64,000 nucleotides of DNA from Haematobacter missouriensis (GCF_000740775.1 NZ_JFGS01000007.1:62001-126000); one strand, 5' to 3'; counted from the first letter of the stretch, positions 35,486-45,282 are shown. Notes: generated by a model from the letters alone, not told the origin. Made by a program: numbers and translations.

Positions 35486-35872
35486 GACGGAAAATCGCTC
35501 TTTTTGCACCCCGCTGTCCTATGGCTTTGCACGGGCCGGCGGACGGGGCGGAACCCTGGGGAAAGGGGCATCTCGCAAGCAGCACGACGCGTCCCTTCGG
35601 CAAGGGGGTTGGAGCATTTTGCCGCAAGCCGGTTGCGGCAAGCGCGTGGCTGCGCTAGGTCTTCCGGGCAGCATTGAGAGCGGAAGAATGCCTTCGCATT
35701 CAGACACGGTTCCTCCCTCGGAGGACGACAGTCCCGGAGAGGGACCACGACGAAGGGGGCTAGCCCCCCTGTTTGCTTGTCCTGACATATCCGGTTTCCG
35801 CGAGAGAGTTCCGCCTGCCCTGAAGCGGGCAGGGGCCTATGCTGCACCGAACACTCCAACAGGATTTTCCTA
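35486..35872 (+). other. Intergenic stretch with hairpin-rich leader upstream of terC
   Basis: No supported gene is present. The first part holds an inverted repeat ttgccgcaa / ttgcggcaa (35619-35641). The last 160 bp contain four compact hairpins in the sense direction of the TerC-family gene, described in the next entry, ending in an AGGA ribosome-binding site about 9 bases before the ATG. Confidence 0.6.
35712..35833 (+). promoter_or_regulatory. Hairpin array, possible cis-regulatory leader of the TerC-family gene
   Basis: Four short perfect hairpins follow one another: CCTCC-CTC-GGAGG (35712-35724), GTCCC-GGAGA-GGGAC (35731-35745), GGGGG-CTAG-CCCCC (35755-35768) followed by a T-rich tail ctgtttgcttgt, and CCTGCCC-tgaagc-GGGCAGG (35814-35833). 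The third looks like an intrinsic terminator placed before the gene. TerC-family genes in other bacteria are often preceded by the manganese-sensing yybP-ykoY riboswitch, but I do not find its conserved loops here. Confidence 0.4.
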
Positions 35873-37450
35873 ATGTTCTTTGAATGGATGTCCGATCCGT
35901 CGGCCTGGGTGGGACTTGCCACGCTCGTCGTTCTGGAAATCGTTCTCGGCATCGACAACCTCGTCTTCATCGCCGTTCTCGCCGACAAGTTGCCGCCGCA
36001 TCAGCGGGACAGGGCGCGGATCATCGGGCTTTCGCTCGCTCTGGTCATGCGGCTGGCCCTTCTGGCCTCCATCGCGTGGATCGTGACCCTGACCCAGCCG
36101 GTGTTTTCGCTGCTGGGGTTCAGCTTCTCCTGGCGTGACATCATTCTCATCGTTGGCGGCGTCTTTCTGCTGTTCAAGGGCACGATGGAACTGCATGAGC
36201 GGCTGGAAGGCCACATGGCGCACAAGGAACAGCGCGTGGCCCATGCGGTGTTCTGGCAGGTCATCGTGCAGATCATCGTGCTTGACGCCATCTTCTCGCT
36301 CGACAGCGTGATCACGGCGGTCGGCATGGTGCAGCATGTCTCCGTCATGATGATCGCCGTCGTCATCGCGGTGGGCGTGATGCTGCTGATGGCCAAGCCG
36401 CTGATGGCCTTCGTCTCGCGTCATCCGACGGTGGTGATCCTGTGCCTCGGCTTCCTCATGATGATCGGGTTCTCGCTCGTGGTGGAGGGCTTCGGCTATC
36501 ACCTGCCGAAAGGGTATCTCTATGCCGCCATTGGTTTCTCGGTGATGGTCGAGGCGCTGAACCAGATCAGCCGTCGCAACCGGGAGCGGTCGCTCACCTC
36601 CGGCGACATGCGGGACAGGGCGGCGGAGGCCGTGCTGCGCATGCTGGGCGGGCGGTCGCGGTCATCGGGCGAACTGTCGGGCGACGCCGAGGTGATCGCC
36701 CAGCAGTCGAGCGAGGGGGGCCTGTTCGGCGCGGAGGAGCAGGAGATGATCCGGGGCGTGCTGACGCTGGCGGAGCGCCCCGCGACCTCCGTCATGACCC
36801 CGCGGACGGAGATCGACTGGCTTGACCTGAACATGCCCGTTGCGGCGCTTCAGGAGCAGATCCTGCGCGAAGGGCATTCGCGGTATCTGGTCGCGCGGGG
36901 GAGCATCGAGAACTTCGTCGGCGTGGCGCTCACCCGCGATCTGATGCGCGACGTGCTGGCGGAAGGGGCGATCAACCTCGACCGTTCGTTGAAACAGCCG
37001 CTGGTGCTGCATGAGAGCGTCGACGCGCTCCGCGTCATGGAGCAGCTCCGCAAGACGCCGGTGCAGATGGCGGTGATCGTGGACGAATTCGGCACGATCG
37101 AGGGTATCGCCACGCCAACCGACATCCTCGAAGCCATCGCCGGGGATTTCGCCGACGAGAACGACGACGAGACCACGATGGAGCGGCTCGACGACGGCTC
37201 CTATCTTGTCAGCGGCTGGGTGGATATCCGGCGGGCCTCCACCCTGCTGGAAACCGATCTGGAAGATGCGACCGAGCGGTATTCGACCCTCGCCGGCTAC
37301 ATCCTGTGGCAGCTCGGCCATCTGCCCGCCGTGGGCGAGCGGGTGAGCGCGGGCGCATTGGAGTTCGAGGTGACGGCCATGAACGGCCACGCCATCGACC
37401 GCGTGCGCGTCAGGCGCCTCGACGAGCCTCTTGCCGGGGGCGCCGAATGA
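35873..37450 (+). CDS. TerC family integral membrane protein with CBS pair and CorC/HlyC domain
   Basis: The 525-residue protein has three parts. Residues 1-240 are a TerC membrane domain with about seven helices and the conserved acidic motifs [17 protein letters not shown] and [16 protein letters not shown]. Residues 300-420 are a pair of CBS domains with [13 protein letters not shown] and [29 protein letters not shown]. The C-terminus ([24 protein letters not shown] ... [22 protein letters not shown]) is a CorC/HlyC transporter-associated domain. This is the YoaE/YegH-type architecture, thought to move metal ions or support exported metalloproteins, with CBS domains sensing a nucleotide. 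A hairpin-rich leader precedes it and a bidirectional terminator follows it. Confidence 0.9.
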   Translation: MFFEWMSDPSAWVGLATLVVLEIVLGIDNLVFIAVLADKLPPHQRDRARIIGLSLALVMRLALLASIAWIVTLTQPVFSLLGFSFSWRDIILIVGGVFLLFKGTMELHERLEGHMAHKEQRVAHAVFWQVIVQIIVLDAIFSLDSVITAVGMVQHVSVMMIAVVIAVGVMLLMAKPLMAFVSRHPTVVILCLGFLMMIGFSLVVEGFGYHLPKGYLYAAIGFSVMVEALNQISRRNRERSLTSGDMRDRAAEAVLRMLGGRSRSSGELSGDAEVIAQQSSEGGLFGAEEQEMIRGVLTLAERPATSVMTPRTEIDWLDLNMPVAALQEQILREGHSRYLVARGSIENFVGVALTRDLMRDVLAEGAINLDRSLKQPLVLHESVDALRVMEQLRKTPVQMAVIVDEFGTIEGIATPTDILEAIAGDFADENDDETTMERLDDGSYLVSGWVDIRRASTLLETDLEDATERYSTLAGYILWQLGHLPAVGERVSAGALEFEVTAMNGHAIDRVRVRRLDEPLAGGAE

Positions 37451-37451
37451 G

Positions 37452-37486
37452 AAAAGGGGCGGCGGGTGATCCCGCCGCCCCTTTTC
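37452..37486. terminator. Bidirectional intrinsic terminator between terC and pcaF
   Basis: A perfect GC-rich stem (ggggcggcggg / cccgccgcccc) with the loop TGAT is flanked by AAAA on the left and TTTTC on the right, so it reads as a terminator for the rightward TerC-family gene and for the leftward pca operon. Confidence 0.92.
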
Positions 37487-37504
37487 GTTGTGTTCCGCCG
37501 TGGT

Positions 37505-38707
<1,203 letters not shown>

Positions 38708-38717
38708 TCTATCCTCC

Positions 38718-39407
38718 TCACAGCGCCGGAACGGTCAGATCGCCGACCGGCCCATCAATCACCAGCTTGGCGCCGGTCATTGCTTGCAGTTCATCCAAAG
38801 TCATCGCGGCCAGCTTCTCCCGCAGGATGAAATGGCCGTCCTTGATGTCCACCACCGCGTGACTGGTGTAAACGCGGGTGATGCAGGCCACGCCGGTCAG
38901 GGGGAAGGTGCAGCTCTCCACCAGCTTCGGCTCGCCCTTCTTGGTCACGTGTTCGGTGATGACACAGACCTGCTTCGCGCCGTGGACAAGATCCATCGCA
39001 CCGCCGACGGCGGGAACGCCCTTGTCGCCCACCCGCCAGTTGGCAAGATCGCCGCTCTGCGCCACCTGAAGCGCGCCGAGGATCGCCACGTCCAGATGGC
39101 CGCCGCGAACCATTGCGAAGCTGTCCGCATGATGGAAGAACGACGCGCCCGGATTGAGCGTGATCGCCTTCTTGCCCGCGTTGATGAGATCCCAGTCCTC
39201 CTGTCCTTCGGGCGGGGCGGCGCCGAAGTCGAGAACACCGTTCTCGGTATGGAAGATCACCTTGCGTCCGGGGGGCTGGTAGCGTGCCACCATCTCTGGG
39301 AAGCCAATGCCCAGGTTAACATAGGCACCATCGCGGATGTCCTGCGCTGCGCGCCAGGCGATCTGGGCGTTGGAAAGCTTGATGTCGTCGCGAACGTTCA
39401 CGGTCAT
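38718..39407 (-). CDS. pcaJ: 3-oxoadipate CoA-transferase subunit B
   Basis: With PcaI this subunit transfers CoA from succinyl-CoA to 3-oxoadipate. The 229-residue protein shows the CoA-transferase B features: IAWRAAQDIRDGAYVNLGIGFPEMVARY near the N-terminus and the catalytic Glu in VIFHTENGVLDFG. HVTKKGEPKLVESCTFPLTGVACITRVYTSHAVVDI is typical of the B subunit. The start codon overlaps the stop of pcaI as ATGA, so the two subunits are translationally coupled in equal amounts. Acetoacetate-type SCOT enzymes are close relatives, but the neighbouring pcaF and IclR regulator favour the oxoadipate assignment. Confidence 0.9.
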   Translation of the reverse strand: MTVNVRDDIKLSNAQIAWRAAQDIRDGAYVNLGIGFPEMVARYQPPGRKVIFHTENGVLDFGAAPPEGQEDWDLINAGKKAITLNPGASFFHHADSFAMVRGGHLDVAILGALQVAQSGDLANWRVGDKGVPAVGGAMDLVHGAKQVCVITEHVTKKGEPKLVESCTFPLTGVACITRVYTSHAVVDIKDGHFILREKLAAMTLDELQAMTGAKLVIDGPVGDLTVPAL

Positions 39408-40126
39408 TCCTGCGAAACTCCTGCGCGGATGAGCACCTCTTCCTGCTCGGGTTCGGCAACATGGACGATGCGGTCCACGAAGATGCCGGGGGTGATCACG
39501 TTCTCCGGGTCGATGCCGCCCGGTTCCACGATATGGCTTGCCTGCACAATGGTCGTGGCCGCGGCCGTGCACATGATGGGGGAGAAGTTACGGGCGGCCA
39601 TGTTGTAGGTCAGGTTGCCCAGCGTATCGGCATCGCGGGCCTTGATGAGCGCGAAATCCGCCTTCAGCCAGCGTTCCTGCACATAGGGGCGTCCGTCGAA
39701 TTCCTCGATTTTCTTGCCTTCGGCGAGCTCCGTCCCGTAGCCGGTCGGCGTGTAGAAGGCAGGGATACCCGCGCCGCCCGCCCGGATCCGTTCGGCCAGT
39801 GTGCCCTGCGGCACGAGTTCGAGTTCGATCTCACCCGCGAGGTAGCGATCCGTGAAGGCGCGGGGATCGCTGGATTTCGGGAAGGAGCAGATCATCTTGG
39901 CGACCATTCCCAGATCGATCATCGCGGCGATGCCGACGCGGCCGTTTCCGGCGTTGTTGTTGACGATCGTCAGATTCTTGGGGCTTCCGGTTTCCTTGAA
40001 GCGGGCGATCAGCGCCGCCATCAGCTCCAGCGGTGCGCCGGATCCACCGAAACCGCCGATCATCACTGTCGCGCCGTCACCGATCTCCGCCACGGCTTCC
40101 GCCGTGCTCGGGAGTGTCTTGTCCAT
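39404..40126 (-). CDS. pcaI: 3-oxoadipate CoA-transferase subunit A
   Basis: The 240-residue subunit A has the family motifs GATVMIGGFGGSGAPLELMAAL (CoA/oxyanion region), LTIVNNNAGNGRVGIAAMI and EFDGRPYVQERWLKADFALIKARDADTLGNLTYNMAARNFSP. VEPGGIDPENVITPGIFVDRIVHV lies at the C-terminal end. The ATG at 40126 follows AAGGAGA and is preferred over a longer frame. It leads the leftward pca operon and faces the IclR regulator across a 149-bp control region. Confidence 0.92.
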   Translation of the reverse strand: MDKTLPSTAEAVAEIGDGATVMIGGFGGSGAPLELMAALIARFKETGSPKNLTIVNNNAGNGRVGIAAMIDLGMVAKMICSFPKSSDPRAFTDRYLAGEIELELVPQGTLAERIRAGGAGIPAFYTPTGYGTELAEGKKIEEFDGRPYVQERWLKADFALIKARDADTLGNLTYNMAARNFSPIMCTAAATTIVQASHIVEPGGIDPENVITPGIFVDRIVHVAEPEQEEVLIRAGVSQE

Positions 40127-40229
40127 GCGGGTCTCCTTCCTGCGGGCCGCGCGCTTCGGGGTCGGAACGGGTCCGGGCGGGCCTTCGCGCGCGACCCTAT
40201 GCCCAGCTTTGCTCGACAGCAACAGATTT

Positions 40230-40262
40230 GTGCGCTATGCGATATTTGTTCGATTATCGCAT
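40230..40262. promoter_or_regulatory. Candidate PcaR (IclR-family) operator between pcaI and its regulator
   Basis: The 15-mer gttcgattatcgcat at 40248-40262 differs at two positions from GTTCGATAATCGCAC, which I recall as the PcaR box of Pseudomonas putida. A second, weaker match in the opposite orientation, gtgcgctatgcgata, starts at 40230. The pair lies 14 bp upstream of the regulator start and 104 bp upstream of pcaI, where it could control both. Confidence 0.6.
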
Positions 40263-40275
40263 TTGAGGGCCAGAA

Positions 40276-41031
40276 ATGACCGATGCACGCGACCTGATGG
40301 GCGGCTTCGCCAAGGGCCTGCGGGTCATCGAAGCGTTTGCTGGAGTGCCGCGGCTCACCATCACCGAGGTGGCGGAGCGGGTCGATCTGGACAGGGCGAC
40401 GGCGCGGCGCTGTCTCCTCACGCTCGTCGCGCTTGGCTACGCAGAGCATGACGGCAAGTTCTTCGCCCTCACCCCCAAGGTCGCGCGGCTTGGCCAGGCA
40501 TGGTTGCAGGGGCTGCCGCTTGCCACGGTGATCCAGCCCAGGCTCGACAGGCTGTCGGCGGAAGTCGGGCAAAGCTCCTCCGTCTCCGTGCTGGACGGGG
40601 CGGAGATCGTTTACATCGCGCGTGCTGCCCAGCAACGGATCATGTCGATCAACCTGATGGCGGGTAGCCGTCTGCCGGCGTTCTGTTCCTCCATGGGCCG
40701 TGTTCTGCTGGCCGCGCTACCGGAAGGGCAGGCGGAGGCCCTGATCCGTACTGCCGACCGTCGTGCCTCTACCGCGCGCACACTGACCGATCCTGAGGTG
40801 CTGATGCAGGAACTCGCCCTCGTGCGCAGGCAAGGCTATGCGGTCATCGATCAGGAATTGGAAATCGGCCTTTGCTCCATTGCCGTGCCGGTTCTGAACG
40901 ATCGGTCAGAGGTCATTGCCGCGCTGAACATCGGCGCACCGGCGGCGCAGGTTCCGGCGCTGGAAATGGCGGGGCGCTTCCTGCCTTCTCTGCGCATGGT
41001 GCAGGCCGCGCTGCGCCCCCTGCTTGCATAG
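40276..41031 (+). CDS. pcaR: IclR family regulator of the pca genes (PcaR-like)
   Basis: The 251-residue protein has an N-terminal winged helix-turn-helix (GLRVIEAFAGVPRLTITEVAERVDLDRATARRCLLTLVALGYAEHDGKFFALTPKVARLG) and a C-terminal IclR effector domain (SSSVSVLDGAEIVYIARAAQQRIMSINLMAGSRLPAFCSSMGRVLLAAL, then GYAVIDQELEIGLCSIAVPVLNDRSEVIAALNIG). The HTH-DNA contact region and overall length match PcaR/PcaU/PobR. It is divergent from pcaIJF, the usual position for PcaR, which activates the genes in response to 3-oxoadipate. PobR, which responds to 4-hydroxybenzoate, is the main alternative, but no pobA is present. Confidence 0.88.
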   Translation: MTDARDLMGGFAKGLRVIEAFAGVPRLTITEVAERVDLDRATARRCLLTLVALGYAEHDGKFFALTPKVARLGQAWLQGLPLATVIQPRLDRLSAEVGQSSSVSVLDGAEIVYIARAAQQRIMSINLMAGSRLPAFCSSMGRVLLAALPEGQAEALIRTADRRASTARTLTDPEVLMQELALVRRQGYAVIDQELEIGLCSIAVPVLNDRSEVIAALNIGAPAAQVPALEMAGRFLPSLRMVQAALRPLLA

Positions 41032-41495
41032 GAAATCGTGCGCAGTTGCTCGCCACTGGAACGTTCTATTTGACTTAAGTCGGGGGCTTATTTCGGTTCC
41101 GCGTCTGTGGGCCTGTTTTTCGGGGCACAGGTTGCGGGAACGGGCGCTGATCACGGTTGGCCCACGTGGCGTTGCGGGTCCTGCCCCCCGTCGAGGAAAC
41201 GGCTTGTGCAGAGGATCGTGTCCCTCACATTCGCCATTGAACGGGAACCACGGTGAGACTGCCTGGCTGCAGGCCGAATCGTCGGCAAAAGCTTCGGGAC
41301 ATGAGGGGCGCGGCCCACGGCCTAGGCTCCGCTTTCTGAAAGGGAGAGCCGCGCCTGCCGCAAGTCCGATCCGGCGCACTCCCAACGCGCGAGGACCGTT
41401 CGCTCCTGAACGAATATTTCAGTCCCCGGATTTCCGTTTCTTTTTGAGGGGCGACCGTGCAGTATCCCCTTCGGGAGACTTTTGGGGAGGATGAC
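41032..41495. other. Non-coding stretch between pcaR and a small membrane protein gene
   Basis: I see no gene in these 464 bases. A perfect 10-bp palindrome gacttaagtc lies at 41072-41081 and the final 60 bp are AT-richer, consistent with a promoter for the small membrane protein gene, but no elements stand out. Short frames on both strands lack support. Confidence 0.5.
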
Positions 41496-41774
41496 TTGAA
41501 TTTATTGAACTTGTTCATGAGCCAGCTTGCCGATCCGTTCCGGATCGGGCTGCTCATCGCGCTGACATTCACTATTGCGAATACGCGGGCGACCACGGGG
41601 GTGCTCGTGCCATCGCTTGCCGGGATCGCCTTCGTCGCGGCGCTGATCCCGATGACGCTCCATCAGGGGCAACCGTTCATGGCCGCCTTCGCGACAGGGC
41701 TGGTCGCGAATGCCTTGATCCTTGGTGTGGTCATGGCGCTACGCGGAGTCGCACTGCGCATGATCCGGGGGTAG
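41496..41774 (+). CDS. Small membrane protein, 92 residues
   Basis: I do not recognise the family. The start is taken as TTG at 41496 because GGGGAGG sits 5 bases upstream; GTG at 41457 (with GAGGGG upstream) and ATG at 41517 are alternatives. The protein has three hydrophobic segments: PFRIGLLIALTFTIANT, GVLVPSLAGIAFVAALIPM and AAFATGLVANALILGVVMALRGVA, ending in a basic tail. It is likely an inner-membrane protein of unknown function. A bidirectional terminator directly follows the stop. Confidence 0.65.
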   Translation: MNLLNLFMSQLADPFRIGLLIALTFTIANTRATTGVLVPSLAGIAFVAALIPMTLHQGQPFMAAFATGLVANALILGVVMALRGVALRMIRG

Positions 41775-41777
41775 GAA

Positions 41778-41806
41778 AAGGGGCCGGGCAACCGGCCCCC
41801 TTCCGA
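41778..41806. terminator. Bidirectional intrinsic terminator
   Basis: An 8-bp perfect stem (ggggccgg / ccggcccc) with loop gcaa lies between the small membrane protein gene and the leftward phosphomannomutase gene. The minus-strand reading is followed by TTTTCC and the plus-strand reading by a short cttcc, so it serves the leftward gene best. Confidence 0.85.
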
Positions 41807-41826
41807 TAAAAGCCGGCCTTTTCCGA

Positions 41827-43320
41827 TCAGATCGTCTGGTCGTAATCGCCGACCGAGGGTTCGGTGCGGATCACGTTGTCCAGATCCTTGAAGATCGCGC
41901 GGAGCTGGTCATCGCTTTCCGGGCTTTCGACCACGACGACGAGGTTCGGGGTGTTTGAGGACGCCCGCACCAGGCCCCAGCCGCCGTTCTCAAGGATGAC
42001 GCGGGCACCGTTTACGGTCACCACTTCCTTGATCTTCACGCCGCCGAGGGAGCCGCCTTCCTCCCCGCGTTTCACCAGCTTCTCCACGATCCGGCCCAGC
42101 ACCTGATACTTCTCCGTATCCGGGCAGGCGGGCGACATGGTGGGCGAAGAGAAGGTCTTGGGCAGCGCCTTCTTCAGGTCGGAGAATTTGGCGCCCGGAT
42201 TGCGGTCCATGAGCTTGCAGATCTCCACCGCGACGCGCATCCCGTCGTCGTAGCCGCGCCCGATCGGTTCGGCGAGGAAGTAGTGACCCGACTTCTCGAA
42301 CCCCGCGAGAGCGCCCAGTTCCTTGACCCGGCGCTTCATGTAGCTGTGGCCGGTCTTCCAGTAATCGGCCTTCGCGCCCGCCGCGATCAGGTCAGGGTCG
42401 GAGGCAAAGAGGCCGGTGGATTTCACATCGGCCACGAAGGTCGCGCCGGGATAGAGCTTCACGAGATCGCGTGCCATGATGACGCCCACCTTGTCGGCGA
42501 AGATCTCTTCGCCCTCGTCGTCCACGACGCCGCAGCGGTCCCCGTCGCCATCGAAGCCGAGCGCCATGTCCGCGCCCGATGCCTTCACGGCATGAGCCAT
42601 GTCATGGAGCATCTCCATGTCTTCGGGGTTCGGGTTGTAGTTCGGGAAGGTGTAGTCAAGCTCGTTATGCAGCGGCACGACCTCAACCCCCATGCGCTTG
42701 AGCACTTCGGGCGCAAAGGCGGAGGCGGTGCCGTTGCCGGTGGCGCAGACGATCTTCAATGGGCGGGAGATGCGGAAGTCACCGACCAGGTCGTCCAGAT
42801 ACGCCTCCTTCACACCATCGACGAATTCGTAGCGGCCACCTTCGCGAGTCTCGCCCTCACCGTTCAGCACGATGTTCTTCAGCTCCGCCATCTCGTCCGG
42901 GCCGTGGGTGAGCGGGCGCTCGAAACCCATCTTCACGCCGGTCCAGCCGTTCGGGTTGTGAGAGGCCGTGACCATCGCCACCGCGGGCGCATCGAGGTAG
43001 AACTGGCTGAAGTAGGCCATGGGAGACAACGCTGGCCCGATGTCCTTCACATGGATGCCCGCCTGCATGAGGCCGAGGATCAGCGCATTCTTGATGGCGA
43101 GCGAATAGTCGCGATAGTCGTTGCCGACAGCGATCACCGGCTCGATCCCGCGTTTCCACATCTGCGTGCCAAGGCCCAGACCCAGCGCCGTCATGCCGGG
43201 CAGGTTGATTTCCTGCGGATACTTCCACCGCGCGTCATATTCGCGGAATCCCGTGGGGGCGATCATCGGATCGCGCAAGAATTCCCACGTGTTGGGCTTG
43301 GAGACAGGCAACGGTTTCAT
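41827..43320 (-). CDS. Phosphomannomutase/phosphoglucomutase
   Basis: The 497-residue enzyme interconverts the 1- and 6-phosphates of mannose or glucose for polysaccharide and lipopolysaccharide synthesis. It has the phosphoserine loop MVTASHNPNGWTGVKMG, the magnesium loop LGFDGDGDRCGVVDDEG, the sugar-binding loop GFEKSGHYFLAEPIGRGYDDG (E-x-S-G-H), and a C-terminal phosphate-binding VRASSNTPNLVVVVESP. These are all four signature loops in order. The gene precedes nothing on its own transcript but is only 20 bp downstream of kdsA on the same strand, suggesting joint expression for surface-sugar synthesis. ManB/AlgC-type dual specificity is probable but not provable. Confidence 0.92.
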   Translation of the reverse strand: MKPLPVSKPNTWEFLRDPMIAPTGFREYDARWKYPQEINLPGMTALGLGLGTQMWKRGIEPVIAVGNDYRDYSLAIKNALILGLMQAGIHVKDIGPALSPMAYFSQFYLDAPAVAMVTASHNPNGWTGVKMGFERPLTHGPDEMAELKNIVLNGEGETREGGRYEFVDGVKEAYLDDLVGDFRISRPLKIVCATGNGTASAFAPEVLKRMGVEVVPLHNELDYTFPNYNPNPEDMEMLHDMAHAVKASGADMALGFDGDGDRCGVVDDEGEEIFADKVGVIMARDLVKLYPGATFVADVKSTGLFASDPDLIAAGAKADYWKTGHSYMKRRVKELGALAGFEKSGHYFLAEPIGRGYDDGMRVAVEICKLMDRNPGAKFSDLKKALPKTFSSPTMSPACPDTEKYQVLGRIVEKLVKRGEEGGSLGGVKIKEVVTVNGARVILENGGWGLVRASSNTPNLVVVVESPESDDQLRAIFKDLDNVIRTEPSVGDYDQTI

Positions 43321-43340
43321 ACGGAACTCTCGTTTGGGGG

Positions 43341-44168
43341 TCAGATGCGGATCGGGTCGGCTTTGGCAAGCATATCGAACGCCTTGAGACTTTCCAGAAG
43401 CGCGGGCATGCGATCAAGCCGGATCATGTTCGGACCGTCGGATGGCGCGTTGTCGGGGTCCTGGTGCGTCTCAATGAACACGCCCGCGATTCCGAGGGAG
43501 ATGGCCGCCCGCGCCATCACAGGGGCAAATTCTCGCTGGCCGCCGGAAGCGGTGCCGAGGCCGCCCGGCTGCTGGATGGAATGGGTGGCATCCATGATGA
43601 CCGGATATTCCGTCCGCACCATCTGGGGCAGGGATCGCATGTCCGTCACCAGCGTATTGTAGCCGAAGGTGGTGCCCCGCTCCGTCAGCAGAATACGGTC
43701 ATTTCCGGTCGAGGCGACCTTCTCGGCGACATTCGGCATGTCCCACGGGGCGAGGAACTGCCCCTTCTTGATGTTCACGGCAGCTCCCGTCCGTCCGGCG
43801 GCGAGCAGCAGATCGGTCTGCCGGCTGAGAAAGGCGGGGATCTGGATCACGTCCACCACCGCGGCCACATCCTCACATTGCCAACTTTCATGGACATCGG
43901 TCAGCACGGGCAGGCCGAAGATCTGCTTCACACCGGCCAGAATGTTCAGTCCAGCTTCCATCCCCACGCCGCGCCTGCCGGTGAGGGAGGAGCGGTTCGC
44001 CTTGTCGAAACTGGACTTGAAGATCAGCCCGATACCCAGACCGTCGCAGATCTCCTTCAGCCGCCCGGCGATCATCTGGGCATGATCTGCCGTCTCCAGT
44101 TGGCAGGGGCCGCCGATAAGGACCATGGGAAGGTCGTTGCCGACCTCAACCTCTCCGATGCTAAACAT
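43341..44168 (-). CDS. kdsA: 3-deoxy-8-phosphooctulonate synthase (metal-dependent type)
   Basis: KdsA condenses PEP with arabinose 5-phosphate to give Kdo 8-phosphate for lipopolysaccharide core. The 275-residue protein shows LIGGPCQLET near the N-terminus, FKSSFDKANRSSLTGRRGVG, TDVHESWQCEDVAAVVDVIQIPAFLSRQTDL, NIKKGQFLAPWDM and the C-terminal IETHQDPDNAPSDGPNMI. The Cys in GPCQLE replaces the Asn of E. coli KdsA and marks the metal-dependent class. ATG at 44168 has GGAG five bases upstream; a GTG two codons earlier is possible. It is the first gene of a pair with the phosphomannomutase. Confidence 0.95.
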   Translation of the reverse strand: MFSIGEVEVGNDLPMVLIGGPCQLETADHAQMIAGRLKEICDGLGIGLIFKSSFDKANRSSLTGRRGVGMEAGLNILAGVKQIFGLPVLTDVHESWQCEDVAAVVDVIQIPAFLSRQTDLLLAAGRTGAAVNIKKGQFLAPWDMPNVAEKVASTGNDRILLTERGTTFGYNTLVTDMRSLPQMVRTEYPVIMDATHSIQQPGGLGTASGGQREFAPVMARAAISLGIAGVFIETHQDPDNAPSDGPNMIRLDRMPALLESLKAFDMLAKADPIRI

Positions 44169-44223
44169 TGTCACTCCGGCGTCTCCGTAACGCTGAATTC
44201 TGTTGACGCCAAAATAGGTAAGA

Positions 44224-44463
44224 TCACGCGGAGCGCCAGTCCGGGTCGACCGGCATCACGGCGGCAATCCGCTCGTCCCGCTCTTCCGCTGGTGCGAGTC
44301 TCATCCGCAAGGCATCTTCCGTCTCTGCTTCGCCGAGGGGCCGCCGCGCCTGCATCATCACATTCTCCGCAGCATTTGCCGCGATCTCACCGACCGCCCA
44401 CGGCGCGAGTGGGCCGAGCGCTTCCCCGGAGCGGGTGCGAAACCGTCTTACCCGAATACTCAT
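44224..44463 (-). CDS. Hypothetical protein, 79 residues
   Basis: No family is recognised. The product is a basic-then-acidic helical protein (MSIRVRRFRTRSGEALGPLAPWAVGEIAANAAENVMMQARRPLGEAE ...) with no signal peptide or membrane helix. ATG at 44463 is used, with a weak CAGGA site; a longer frame to 44565 has no support. It lies 55 bp upstream of kdsA on the same strand. The coding assignment rests mainly on the uninterrupted frame and codon composition. Confidence 0.4.
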   Translation of the reverse strand: MSIRVRRFRTRSGEALGPLAPWAVGEIAANAAENVMMQARRPLGEAETEDALRMRLAPAEERDERIAAVMPVDPDWRSA

Positions 44464-44667
44464 TCCTGAAATCACCTGTCCAAACAAGGGTATGGTGGCT
44501 TGTGTACCATCTGGATGCAACATTTTCGTGCAACCCGGATTTTGGCCCTCTGCCCTCGCCTGCATATCCGACCTGCCGCGTTATCCCGCGCGGTATGTCA
44601 TGAACTTCCTACCATCTGGTAAACGCAACGATTGTCGACACGTGTCCCGATGCCTACCTAGTATTGC

Positions 44668-45282
44668 ATGTCGATCTTGCCACCCGAAACCGCGCCGAAG
44701 CTTGTCCGGCGGATCGAATCCTGCCGGTTGTGCGCGGAGGATTTCGCACGCACCGCGACCGCCCACAAGCCGCGTCCGGTGGTCTGGTTCCGGCCGGGCG
44801 CGCGGATCCTCATTGCCGGTCAGGCGCCAGGACTGCGTGTGCATGAGGCGGGGCGGCCGTTCTGGGATGCGTCCGGCAGGCGGCTCCGGGAGTGGCTGGG
44901 CATGTCGGAGGAGGAATTCTACGATCTCTCACGTGTCGCCGTAGTGCCGATGGCCTTCTGCTTTCCCGGCTATGACGCCAAGGGCGGCGACCTGCCGCCT
45001 CCGCCGCGCTGCGCGGCCGCGTGGCACGATCAGGTGACGGAGGCTCTGGGCGAGATGCCACTCCTTCTGCCGGTCGGTGGCCATGCCCACCGCTGGCATC
45101 TGGGCGCGAAAGGCGGCGTGACGGAGACCGTCGCGGGCTGGCGCGCCCATGCGCCGCGCGTCTTTCCCTTGCCTCATCCCTCCTGGCGCAATACCGGGTG
45201 GCTGAAACGGAACCCGTGGTTCGCGACGGACCTGCTTCCCGTGCTCCGGGCGCGGGTGCGGGAGGTGCTGGATGGAAGCTGA
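44668..45282 (+). CDS. Uracil-DNA glycosylase superfamily protein
   Basis: The 204-residue protein has the two conserved motifs of the UDG fold: ILIAGQAPGLRVHEAGRPFWDASGRRLREWLG (motif I, water-activating region) and PLPHPSWRNTGW (motif II, minor-groove His). Only one CxxC pair (ESCRLCAEDF) is present near the N-terminus, so a [4Fe-4S] cluster of the family 4/5 type is unlikely unless other Cys contribute. The canonical catalytic Asp/Asn after GQAPG is not clearly conserved. It may therefore be a divergent glycosylase or a protein with a different nucleic-acid role. It is 10 bp upstream of the SseB-like gene on the same strand. Confidence 0.8.
   Translation: MSILPPETAPKLVRRIESCRLCAEDFARTATAHKPRPVVWFRPGARILIAGQAPGLRVHEAGRPFWDASGRRLREWLGMSEEEFYDLSRVAVVPMAFCFPGYDAKGGDLPPPPRCAAAWHDQVTEALGEMPLLLPVGGHAHRWHLGAKGGVTETVAGWRAHAPRVFPLPHPSWRNTGWLKRNPWFATDLLPVLRARVREVLDGS

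Noticed and set aside
35619-35641. Intrinsic terminator at an inverted repeat ttgccgcaa / ttgcggcaa
   Set aside because: No T-run follows on either strand, and the position is in the middle of a non-coding gap.
41072-41081. Palindrome gacttaagtc as a regulator site
   Set aside because: A single 10-bp palindrome with no match to a motif I know (it is not an FNR, CtrA or GANTC site).
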